Source: Lachnospiraceae bacterium UBA4348
GTDB lineage: Bacteria > Bacillota > Clostridia > Lachnospirales > Lachnospiraceae
Direction of reading: 5' to 3'
Length of the DNA: 14,982 nucleotides
Assembly: GCA_002394165.1 (NCBI GenBank)
Contig: DGTA01000138.1
Location: 1 to 14,982 of the forward strand
Shown: positions 7,378 through 14,162 of the stretch, in pieces
Numbering within the stretch: the first letter of the stretch is position 1
Layout of the letters: the number at the start of each line of letters is the position of its first letter
Notes under the pieces: generated by a model
What the model was told of the DNA's origin: nothing
The model's database searches: none
What the model saw: only the letters and a program-made list of their open reading frames with translations
Program-made: the position numbers and the translations under genes

Positions 7378-8357
7378 TGGAGCAGAGCAAGTCGGATTTC
7401 ATCCTGGAAGTAAAAGACCTGAAAAAGTATTTCCCCATCAAGGGCGGCATGCTCAACCGCGTGGTCGGTCAGGTAAAGGCTGTGGACGGGGTGACGTTCA
7501 ACCTGAAAAGGGGAACGACCATGGGACTGGTCGGTGAATCCGGATGCGGCAAGACCACGACCGGCAGGACCATCCTTCGCCTGACCGGTGAAAAGACAGG
7601 CGGACAGGTGCTTTTCGAAGGAAAAGAGGTCTATGACCTGTCCTCAAAGGAAATGAGGCGGATGCGCACGAAGATGCAGATCATTTTCCAGGACCCGTTC
7701 TCGTCGCTGTCCCCGAGGCTTCCTGTCGGTGAGATCATCGGCGAAGCGGTGAGGGAGCACGGCCTTGTCTCAAAAGCCGAATATGAAGATTATGTGGACA
7801 AGGTCATGGACGAATGCGGACTGCAGCCGTTTCACAAGACCAGGTATCCGCATGAATTCTCCGGCGGTCAGAGACAGAGGATCTGCATTGCCAGGGCACT
7901 GGCGCTCAATCCGGATTTTGTGGTCTGCGATGAGCCGGTTTCCGCCCTGGATGTTTCCATCCAGGCGCAGATCATCAATCTTCTGAGACAGCTTCAGGAG
8001 CAGAGGGGATTAAGCTACCTGTTCATCTCCCACGATCTGTCCGTCGTTGAGCACATCTCCGATTCGGTGGGTGTAATGTACCTGGGCAACCTGGTGGAGT
8101 ACGGCGATAAAAAGGATATATTCGCAAGGCCGCTCCATCCTTATACACAGGCCCTCTTCTCCGCGATCCCGGTGCCGGACCCGACCGCGGCCAAGAACAG
8201 GATCGTGCTGGAAGGATCGATCCCCTCCCCGGCCAACCCGCCTTCGGGTTGTAAATTCCATACACGCTGCCGGTACTGCACCGCCAGGTGTAAGGAGGAG
8301 GTCCCGGTCCAGAAGGAAGTCGAGCCGGGACACTATGTAGTCTGCCACCGCTTCTGA
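7377..8357 (+). CDS. oppF: Peptide-type ABC importer ATPase, OppF/DppF family
   Basis: This is the second ATPase, pairing with the OppD-type subunit. The 326 residues begin ILEVKDLKKYFPIKGG, the hallmark opening of OppF. Motifs are Walker A GESGCGKT (53-60), Q-loop Q105, signature FSGGQRQ (161-167), Walker B FVVCDE (181-186) and H-loop H219. The C-terminal domain has cysteines at 292, 298, 301, 305 and 323. The ATG at 7377 shares one base with the upstream TGA stop, so translation is probably coupled. A GTG at 7374 is an alternative start adding one residue. GGGGAGG (7361-7367) serves either. Nothing is missing, so the importer set is complete. Confidence 0.95.
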   Translation: MEQSKSDFILEVKDLKKYFPIKGGMLNRVVGQVKAVDGVTFNLKRGTTMGLVGESGCGKTTTGRTILRLTGEKTGGQVLFEGKEVYDLSSKEMRRMRTKMQIIFQDPFSSLSPRLPVGEIIGEAVREHGLVSKAEYEDYVDKVMDECGLQPFHKTRYPHEFSGGQRQRICIARALALNPDFVVCDEPVSALDVSIQAQIINLLRQLQEQRGLSYLFISHDLSVVEHISDSVGVMYLGNLVEYGDKKDIFARPLHPYTQALFSAIPVPDPTAAKNRIVLEGSIPSPANPPSGCKFHTRCRYCTARCKEEVPVQKEVEPGHYVVCHRF

Positions 8358-8368
8358 GGAGGAAGGTC

Positions 8369-8551
8369 ATGGAAGAGAAATACCGGGACCTGAAGGAAGA
8401 AGAGGAGGAAAGAACAAATGAGGAGACGCATCTGACCCCGGGGGAGCGCTTTGCCGCGATCTGGGGGATGCTCTCCGCGTCACTGGTCATCGGAATGATC
8501 TATCTGGGCGCTTTCGCCCTGCTGATCTGGCTGATGACCAGGCTGTGGTGA
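8369..8551 (+). CDS. Small single-pass membrane protein, function unknown
   Basis: The 60-residue product is not recognised as a named family. Residues 1-27 are strongly charged, with a run of glutamates (KEEEEERTNEE). Residues 28-57 form one hydrophobic helix (AIWGMLSASLVIGMIYLGAF and onward), ending TRLW. The TGA of the upstream ATPase gene is immediately followed by GAGGAGGAAGG, and the ATG comes 11 bases after that stop, so it is very likely translated as part of the importer operon. The glutamine synthetase gene starts 34 bases after its stop. By topology the acidic end probably faces the cytoplasm or forms a short coil. It could be an accessory subunit of the importer or a small regulator of a neighbour. 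This is a guess from position only. Confidence 0.75.
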   Translation: MEEKYRDLKEEEEERTNEETHLTPGERFAAIWGMLSASLVIGMIYLGAFALLIWLMTRLW

Positions 8552-8585
8552 CACGTGTTTAACAGGCATCAGAGAAAGGATTTAA

Positions 8586-10697
8586 ATGAGCGAGAATTAT
8601 AATATCTCCCGTATCTTCGGAGAAAACGTGTTCAGTGACAGGGTAATGCAGGAGCGGCTTCCCGGAAAGATCTACAAGCAGCTCCACAAGACGATCGATG
8701 AGGGCAAGGAGCTTGACCCGATGGTTGCCGAGGTCGTGGCGGAGGCCATGAAGGAGTGGGCGATCGAGAAGGGCGCCACGCATTACACGCACTGGTTCCA
8801 GCCGCTGACAGGCGTCACCGCGGAAAAACATGATTCATTTATCACTGCCCCGAGGGAGGACGGGACCGTTCTCCTGGATTTTTCAGGAAAGGAACTGATC
8901 AAGGGCGAGCCGGATGCATCCTCCTTTCCCTCCGGCGGCCTGAGGGCGACCTTCGAGGCCAGAGGCTATACGGCCTGGGATCCGACCTCTCCGGCTTTTG
9001 TGAGAAAAGACGCTGCCGGTGCTATCCTGTGCATTCCGACAGCCTTCTGCTCCTATACCGGCGAGGCGCTCGACCAGAAGACGCCGCTCCTTCGTTCAAT
9101 GGAAGCGATCGGCCAGCAGGCCCTGCGCCTGCTCCGACTTTTCGGAAACACTTCATCCTCCAAGGTGACCCCGAGCGTGGGAGCTGAGCAGGAATACTTC
9201 CTCGTGAACGCGGAGACCTTCCGTCAGCGCAAGGACCTGATCTATACCGGCCGGACACTGTTCGGGGCGATGCCTCCCAAAGGGCAGGAGATGGATGACC
9301 ATTACTTCGGCACCATCCGCCAGAGGGTGGCCGCCTACATGCGCCAGGTCAACGACGAGCTCTGGAAGCTGGGAGTGGCGGCCAAGACACAGCACAATGA
9401 GGTCGCCCCGGCTCAGCACGAGCTGGCCCCGATCTATGAAAAAGTGAATGTGGCTGCCGATCACAACCAGATCGTCATGCAGACGCTCCGCCGGGTAGCG
9501 AATGAGCATGGCTTAAAGTGCCTTCTCCACGAAAAACCCTTTGCGGGCGTGAACGGTTCCGGCAAGCATAATAACTGGTCACTGATCACGGATGACGGCA
9601 TCAACATGCTCGATCCGGGCAAGACGCCTCATCAGAACACCCAGTTCCTGCTGATCCTGGCGTGCATCCTCAAAGCGGTGGATGTCCATGCCGACCTGCT
9701 GCGCGAATCGGCTGCGGATCCGGGCAATGACCACCGCCTGGGCGCCAATGAGGCTCCTCCCGCCATCGTCTCGGTCTTCCTGGGAGAGCAGCTTGAAGAT
9801 GTCGCGCGCCAGCTGATCGATACCGGAAACGCGACCACGAGCAAAAAGGGCGGTGTCTTAAAGACAGGCGTCTCGACGCTGCCGGATCTTTTCCAGGACG
9901 CGACCGACCGCAACCGCACGTCACCCTTCGCTTTCACGGGCAACAAGTTTGAGTTCAGGATGGTGGGCTCGCGCGATTCGATCGCTTCTCCCAACATCGT
10001 CCTCAACACTATCGTCGCGGAAGCCTTCTGCGAAGCCTGTGATGAGCTGGAGAAGGCGGAGGACTTCCACGCGGCTGTCAATGACCTGACCAAGCGCCTG
10101 TTTACCGAGCATGAGAGGATCATCTTCAACGGAAACGGGTATGCCGAGGAGTGGGTCAGGGAGGCTGAGAGGAGAGGACTTCCCAACCTCGCCTCCATGG
10201 TGGATGCGATCCCCGCGCTGATGACCGAAAGCTCCGTGAGCATGTTCGAGCGTTTCGGCGTGCTTACCAGGACGGAGCTTCTCTCCAGGGTGGAGATCAA
10301 ATATGAGAATTACGCGAAGGCCACCAATGTAGAGGCCCTGACCATGATCGACATGGCGACCAAGCAGTTTGTTCCCGCCGTTGTCCGCTATACCGGCCAG
10401 CTGGCTTCGATCATCGGTTCCCTTGAACAGGTCGGCGGCGACTGCAGTGTCCAGCGCCAGATCCTTGATAAGTGCACGGTGCTTCTTAATGAAACATCCA
10501 GGGCACTGGAAGAGCTGCGGAGCGTTCATAAGACCGGCGCCGCCATGCCCTACGGCAAGGAAAAGGCCGTTTATTACCACGAAAGCGTCATGCCTGCGAT
10601 GGATGCGCTGCGCCGTCCGGTGGACGAGCTGGAGATGCTGGTGGACAAGAGCATCTGGCCGATGCCTTCCTACGGGGACCTTCTCTTCGAACTCTGA
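8586..10697 (+). CDS. glnN: Glutamine synthetase type III (GlnN)
   Basis: GlnN makes glutamine from glutamate, ammonium and ATP in the cytoplasm and is the entry step for ammonium assimilation. The 703-residue length fits type III enzymes and is far above the roughly 450 of type I. Family motifs in order are FPSGGLRATFEARGYTAWDP (114-133), PSVGAEQEYFLV (196-207, glutamate metal ligands), NEVAPAQHELAPIYE (271-285), NGSGKHNNWSL (323-333, active-site region), RLGANEAPPAIV (384-395) and KFEFRMVGS (454-462). All catalytic regions appear intact. GAAAGGA (8574-8580) lies 5 bases before the ATG. Only 34 bases separate it from the small membrane gene, with no terminator or clear promoter, so co-transcription with the importer is likely. 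No T-box, glnR-type box or glutamine riboswitch was recognised upstream. Confidence 0.96.
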   Translation: MSENYNISRIFGENVFSDRVMQERLPGKIYKQLHKTIDEGKELDPMVAEVVAEAMKEWAIEKGATHYTHWFQPLTGVTAEKHDSFITAPREDGTVLLDFSGKELIKGEPDASSFPSGGLRATFEARGYTAWDPTSPAFVRKDAAGAILCIPTAFCSYTGEALDQKTPLLRSMEAIGQQALRLLRLFGNTSSSKVTPSVGAEQEYFLVNAETFRQRKDLIYTGRTLFGAMPPKGQEMDDHYFGTIRQRVAAYMRQVNDELWKLGVAAKTQHNEVAPAQHELAPIYEKVNVAADHNQIVMQTLRRVANEHGLKCLLHEKPFAGVNGSGKHNNWSLITDDGINMLDPGKTPHQNTQFLLILACILKAVDVHADLLRESAADPGNDHRLGANEAPPAIVSVFLGEQLEDVARQLIDTGNATTSKKGGVLKTGVSTLPDLFQDATDRNRTSPFAFTGNKFEFRMVGSRDSIASPNIVLNTIVAEAFCEACDELEKAEDFHAAVNDLTKRLFTEHERIIFNGNGYAEEWVREAERRGLPNLASMVDAIPALMTESSVSMFERFGVLTRTELLSRVEIKYENYAKATNVEALTMIDMATKQFVPAVVRYTGQLASIIGSLEQVGGDCSVQRQILDKCTVLLNETSRALEELRSVHKTGAAMPYGKEKAVYYHESVMPAMDALRRPVDELEMLVDKSIWPMPSYGDLLFEL

Positions 10698-10728
10698 TAA
10701 CTTTATAGTGCAAATTTCACAAAGAAGA

Positions 10729-10757
10729 TTGATTTTTTCGGGCGTTCATATTACAAT
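10729..10757 (+). promoter_or_regulatory. Candidate sigma-A promoter of the CdaR-like regulator gene
   Basis: TTGATT (10729-10734) and TACAAT (10752-10757) are separated by 17 bases, matching consensus at 4 of 6 and 5 of 6 positions. The promoter lies in the 107-base gap after glnN and about 48 bases before the GTG start. No convincing terminator was seen between glnN and this promoter, so the regulator may also receive read-through. Confidence 0.6.
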
Positions 10758-10804
10758 AATGACAGTGCTTGTTTTTTGATCCGGGTAAATAAGGAGGAAT
10801 TACT

Positions 10805-11893
10805 GTGATCTCAAACCAGGTTTTACAGTCGACATTGGAGGGCCTGAAAGCGATCAGCAGAGTGGACCTTTGCGTGATGGACACCGAGGGGATCCTGCTG
10901 GCATCCACTTTTGACGGGGCAGAACAGTTCAGGGACTCGATTGGCAGCTTCGTGAATTCACCGGCGGATTCCCAGGTGATATCGGGATATCAGTTCTTCA
11001 AGATCCTTGATGAAAATCAGCTGGAGTACGTCCTGATCGCCAGCGGGAGCAGTGATGATGTCTATATGGTGGGCAAGATGGCTGCCTATCAGATCCAGAC
11101 ACTTCTGGTTGCCTATAAGGAACGGTTTGATAAGGATAACTTTATAAAGAACCTCCTGCTTGACAACCTGCTCCTGGTAGATATTTACAACAGGGCGAAA
11201 AAACTCCATATCGCTTCGGATACGCGCCGTGTGGTCTTTATCCTCGAGATCAGCCACGAAAAGGAGAACAGCTCTCTTGAGACGATCCGGAGCATCTTCG
11301 GAAGCCGCAGCTGTGATTTCATCACAGCGGTGGATGAAAAGAGCATCATTATCGTCCGGGAACTGGACAATGTGGAATCCTATCCCGAGATGGCTTCCCT
11401 GGCGGCTTCCGTGCTGGATGTGCTGCCCGAGGAGAAGCGCCGCAGCGCTGTGATCGCCTACGGGACCATCGTGGACGAGATCAAGGATGTGTCGCGGTCC
11501 TACAAGGAGGCGAGGATGGCGCTCGATGTCGGAAAGATCTTCTTCCGTGAGAGCAAGGTCATCGCATACAGCTCGCTCGGGATCGGCCGCCTGATCTACC
11601 AGCTGCCCATTCCGCTCTGCCGGATGTTCATCCGCGAGATCTTTGAGAACAAATCCCCGGATGAGTTCGATGAGGAGACGCTGACGACGATCAACAAGTT
11701 CTTCGACAACAACCTGAACGTTTCGGAGACGAGCCGCCAGCTCTACATCCACCGCAATACGCTGGTCTACCGTCTGGATAAACTCCAGAAATCGACCGGC
11801 CTGGACCTGCGGGTCTTTGAGGATGCGATCACCTTTAAGATCGCCCTGATGGTGGTGCGGTACATGAAGTACATGGAGGAACAGGAGTATTAA
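10805..11893 (+). CDS. CdaR/PucR-type transcriptional regulator
   Basis: The 362-residue product has the layout of CdaR (sugar diacid regulator) and PucR-like activators. The N-terminal part (about 1-105) resembles the diacid-recognition sensor domain, including RVDLCVMDTEGILLAST (19-35). A middle domain (about 138-250) is of the GGDEF-like type seen in this family, without a catalytic GGDEF motif. The C-terminal helix-turn-helix (about 298-352) includes NVSETSRQLYIHRNTLVYRL (305-324), the family hallmark. The start is GTG at 10805, supported by AAGGAGG (10791-10797) 7 bases ahead; no nearby ATG is suitable. The gene follows glnN and has its own promoter, and a hairpin terminator lies after it. 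It may control glnN or the importer, but the family's usual ligands (diacids, purines) do not point clearly to nitrogen control. Family firm, target unknown. Confidence 0.9.
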   Translation: MISNQVLQSTLEGLKAISRVDLCVMDTEGILLASTFDGAEQFRDSIGSFVNSPADSQVISGYQFFKILDENQLEYVLIASGSSDDVYMVGKMAAYQIQTLLVAYKERFDKDNFIKNLLLDNLLLVDIYNRAKKLHIASDTRRVVFILEISHEKENSSLETIRSIFGSRSCDFITAVDEKSIIIVRELDNVESYPEMASLAASVLDVLPEEKRRSAVIAYGTIVDEIKDVSRSYKEARMALDVGKIFFRESKVIAYSSLGIGRLIYQLPIPLCRMFIREIFENKSPDEFDEETLTTINKFFDNNLNVSETSRQLYIHRNTLVYRLDKLQKSTGLDLRVFEDAITFKIALMVVRYMKYMEEQEY

Positions 11894-11940
11894 AACGCGG
11901 TCCTTAAGCGGAAGGGTCCGGCGAATAACGCAACGGTTAG

Positions 11941-11975
11941 AGAGACTGCCATTTTTGTGACAGTCTCTTTCCTTT
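11941..11975 (+). terminator. Intrinsic terminator after the regulator gene
   Basis: AGAGACTG (11941-11948) pairs with CAGTCTCT (11961-11968), and one G-U and one A-U pair can extend the stem. A CA/TG pair inside the 12-base loop may close it further. It is followed by TTTCCTTT, a broken but plausible U-tract. It separates the regulator from the protease gene. Confidence 0.7.
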
Positions 11976-12014
11976 GTCAGAAAAGAAACAGTCCGCCCGG
12001 CGGGAGGAGAGAGC

Positions 12015-13244
12015 GTGCCTGATACAGAGAACAACAATATGAACGAAGAGGAAAAAGCCCGGAGAGAACGGGTGATGACATACCTTCGGGGGATGTCTGC
12101 CGGAGCGCTCCTGACGATGATCATTTTCGCCGTCATCGCCGGGGTGGTCATCGGAAAGTCCCGCCGGGAGCCGTCGGGAGCGGATGTGCTGACATCCTTA
12201 AAGACCCGTCAGAAGATGGCCGGCGTGGCGGAGCTGATCTCGAAGAATTATTACTACGACGCGGATCCCGAGCTTCTGGAGACGTATCTGTTCAAGGGGA
12301 TCGCGGCAGGCCTCGACGATCCTTACGCGGATTATTATTCGGCTCCCGAGAGAGAGGACGTGGACAGGGGAAATGAGGGACAGTATTTCGGGATCGGGAT
12401 CACCTTCTTCATGAATGATGAAGGCAGGATGGAGATCAGTGACGTTTATGAGGGAAGCGCCGCGGACAAGGCAAAGATCCAGCCCGGTGACATCGTGCTT
12501 GAGGTGGAAGGCGAAGCGGTGACCGGCCTTCCGGCGGATGAGGCGGCGGACCTGATCAGCGCATGCGAGGAGGCCGGCAAGGTGTCGATGCTGCTGGAAC
12601 GGGACGGGGAAGAGATCCCGGTGACAGCCTCCTTTGAGATGGTCAGGACAAGCGTGATCACGAGCAGGATGCTCGATGAGGAGACGGCCTATATCCGGCT
12701 TCCCCAGTTTACGACGGCTGCCGCCGAGGAATTCCCGGAAATCCTGGCTGGTCTGCGGGATAAGGGCGCTAAGCGGCTGGTCCTGGACATCCGGGACAAC
12801 CCCGGGGGACTGCTGGAGAGTGTCTGCGATATTTTCGGCTGTTTCCGGGCGAAGGAGGAGATCGTCCGGATCCTGCGCAAAGACGAAAAGGAAGAGACCA
12901 TCACCACCGGTGAGGAAGCGGTCTTTGAGGGAACGGTCGCGGTGCTGGTCAACAGCCGCAGCGCCAGCGCCTCAGAGCTGCTGGCCGGCGGGATCCAGGA
13001 CCTTAAGATCGGTCCCGTGATCGGGGAGCAGACGTACGGGAAGGGCGTGATCCAGAGCACCTATTATTTCAGGGACGGATCCGCCGTCAAATTCACAACG
13101 GAAAAGTACCTGACGGCGCATGGCAGGGATATCGACAAAACAGGTGTTGAGCCGGATGTCGTGATCGGGAACATGGATGAGATGACAGAGGAACAGATCC
13201 TTGAAACAGCGGTAAAGGAGGCTTCTGAATGGAAGAGCGAGTGA
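12015..13244 (+). CDS. S41 family C-terminal processing protease (CtpA/CtpB type), membrane anchored
   Basis: This serine protease acts outside the cytoplasmic membrane, trimming or degrading exported or membrane proteins from their C-terminal end. The 409 residues show a cytoplasmic head (1-27), one membrane helix (about 29-48, LLTMIIFAVIAGVVIG), an N-terminal helical part, a PDZ domain (about 122-207, with the carboxylate loop YFGIGITF), and the S41 catalytic core. The catalytic serine is probably S318 in NSRSASASELLAGG, with K343 in TYGKGVIQ 25 residues later. That spacing matches E. coli Prc and B. subtilis CtpB, and Q347 is also in place. DIRDNPGGLLESV (258-270) is the family's conserved strand. 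The start is GTG at 12015 with GGGAGGAG ahead. No clear promoter was found in the 121-base gap upstream. The end overlaps the next gene by 16 bases. Confidence 0.94.
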   Translation: MPDTENNNMNEEEKARRERVMTYLRGMSAGALLTMIIFAVIAGVVIGKSRREPSGADVLTSLKTRQKMAGVAELISKNYYYDADPELLETYLFKGIAAGLDDPYADYYSAPEREDVDRGNEGQYFGIGITFFMNDEGRMEISDVYEGSAADKAKIQPGDIVLEVEGEAVTGLPADEAADLISACEEAGKVSMLLERDGEEIPVTASFEMVRTSVITSRMLDEETAYIRLPQFTTAAAEEFPEILAGLRDKGAKRLVLDIRDNPGGLLESVCDIFGCFRAKEEIVRILRKDEKEETITTGEEAVFEGTVAVLVNSRSASASELLAGGIQDLKIGPVIGEQTYGKGVIQSTYYFRDGSAVKFTTEKYLTAHGRDIDKTGVEPDVVIGNMDEMTEEQILETAVKEASEWKSE

Positions 13245-14032
13245 TCTTTAGAGAAAGGCTCAGCGAATTTAAGGAGATGGCGGCCCGCAGGGGCGGAGCT
13301 GTAACCAGGCAGGAAGTGGAGGATTTTTTTGCGCATGCTGCTTTGGAGAGCGGCCAGATCGACATGATCTGTGAGTATCTGGAGAGCCAGCTGATCCGCG
13401 TAGAGGGCTATAAGCCAAAGACAGCGCACGTTTTTGAAAAGCAGGAGGAAGCCGGCGGTGAGACGGAAAATGATCTTCCCCGCAGCGAGAGCCTGCAGCG
13501 TTACCTGGATGAGATCGGAGACATCCTGATGCCGGAAAACGATGTGCTGCTGGCCCTTTTTGATGAGGCGAGCGAGGGCAGCAGCAGGGCCCGGGACGAA
13601 CTGGTCCGCCTTTACCTGCCGTCGGTGTGTTCCATGGCAGGTCAGTATGAACAGGAAGCTGTTACGGCGGAGGACCTGATCCAGGAGGGAAACATCGGGC
13701 TTATGATGGCCGTTGCCGGAATAGAGAAACAGGAAAATCTGGCTGCCTACCAGGCGATCCTCTTCAACCGGGTGAGTGCCCACATGGAGGAGATGATCAG
13801 GCGCGATTCCATAGTCAGCGACGGCTCGAAGGGAATGCTCGGGAAGGTCGCCCACCTGCACGAGGCGATCCGTAATCTGACACAGGAGCTGGAGCATTCT
13901 GTCAGTATCGATGAACTTTCGGCTTACCTCGAGATCCCGCGGGAGGAGATTGTTGACATCCTTAACCTGACCGGCTCGGAGGAGGACCTGGGGATCGGCG
14001 GAGAATCCGCAAAGAAGCCCTGGGAGATCTGA
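13229..14032 (+). CDS. Sigma-70-like protein lacking region 4
   Basis: The 267-residue product resembles a primary-type sigma factor over most of its length but stops early. Residues about 12-60 resemble region 1.1 (acidic helical; VTRQEVEDFF, ESGQIDMICEYLESQLIRV). SLQRYLDEIGD (88-98) resembles region 1.2. ELVRLYLPSV..AEDLIQEGNIGLMMAV (124-162) matches region 2.1-2.2, which binds the core polymerase clamp. About 203-248 matches region 3, including SIDELSAYLEIPREEIVDIL (226-245). Region 4, which reads -35 elements, is absent; a short tail ends in KKPWEI. In region 2.3 the conserved tryptophan pair of the melting segment is replaced by I177-L178. AAAGGAGG (13214-13221) lies 7 bases before the ATG, inside the protease gene, and the 16-base overlap suggests translational coupling. 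It may be an unusual sigma factor, a degenerating one, or a polymerase-binding regulator. Confidence 0.8.
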   Translation: MEERVIFRERLSEFKEMAARRGGAVTRQEVEDFFAHAALESGQIDMICEYLESQLIRVEGYKPKTAHVFEKQEEAGGETENDLPRSESLQRYLDEIGDILMPENDVLLALFDEASEGSSRARDELVRLYLPSVCSMAGQYEQEAVTAEDLIQEGNIGLMMAVAGIEKQENLAAYQAILFNRVSAHMEEMIRRDSIVSDGSKGMLGKVAHLHEAIRNLTQELEHSVSIDELSAYLEIPREEIVDILNLTGSEEDLGIGGESAKKPWEI

Positions 14033-14162
14033 GACAAAATTAGCTTTTATTTCTCCTGCAGTTGTGTTATGGTATGTGGAAAGCAGTTCTTTTGCAGTCT
14101 TTAAAAATCCGGCCGGTTCAGGCCCTGCATCCCATGACAGCACAACATACACGAGGTAATGA
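14033..14162 (+). other. Leader/intergenic region before rho
   Basis: This 130-base gap is the likely 5' leader of rho. TATGGT in GTTATGGTATG (about 14068-14078) is a weak -10 candidate with no good -35. No clean intrinsic terminator for the sigma-like gene was found; a GGCC..GGCC motif around 14112-14125 is too short to count. An out-of-frame ATG at 14159 opens a six-residue reading frame overlapping the rho start. Rho leaders are often autoregulated by Rho-dependent attenuation, but nothing here proves that. Confidence 0.3.

Noticed and set aside
10701..10724. Imperfect dyad CTTTATAGTG...CACAAAG just upstream of the regulator promoter
   Set aside because: The arms do not align in one register without a bulge and the match is short; it may be an operator, but cannot be told from chance.
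11989..12005. Short GC palindrome (CCGCCCGGCGGG) before the protease ribosome site
   Set aside because: A 5-bp arm with almost no loop is too weak to call a structure or operator, and no second copy was seen.
10958..12151. A 397-codon open frame on the minus strand across the CdaR-like gene and the start of the protease gene
   Set aside because: It lies opposite confirmed genes and runs through a terminator hairpin; composition is that of a shadow frame and no family motif is present.
14024..14060. Possible weak hairpin (GGAGA...TCTCC) after the sigma-like gene
   Set aside because: The stem is short, the loop is long and no T-run follows, so it is not called a terminator.
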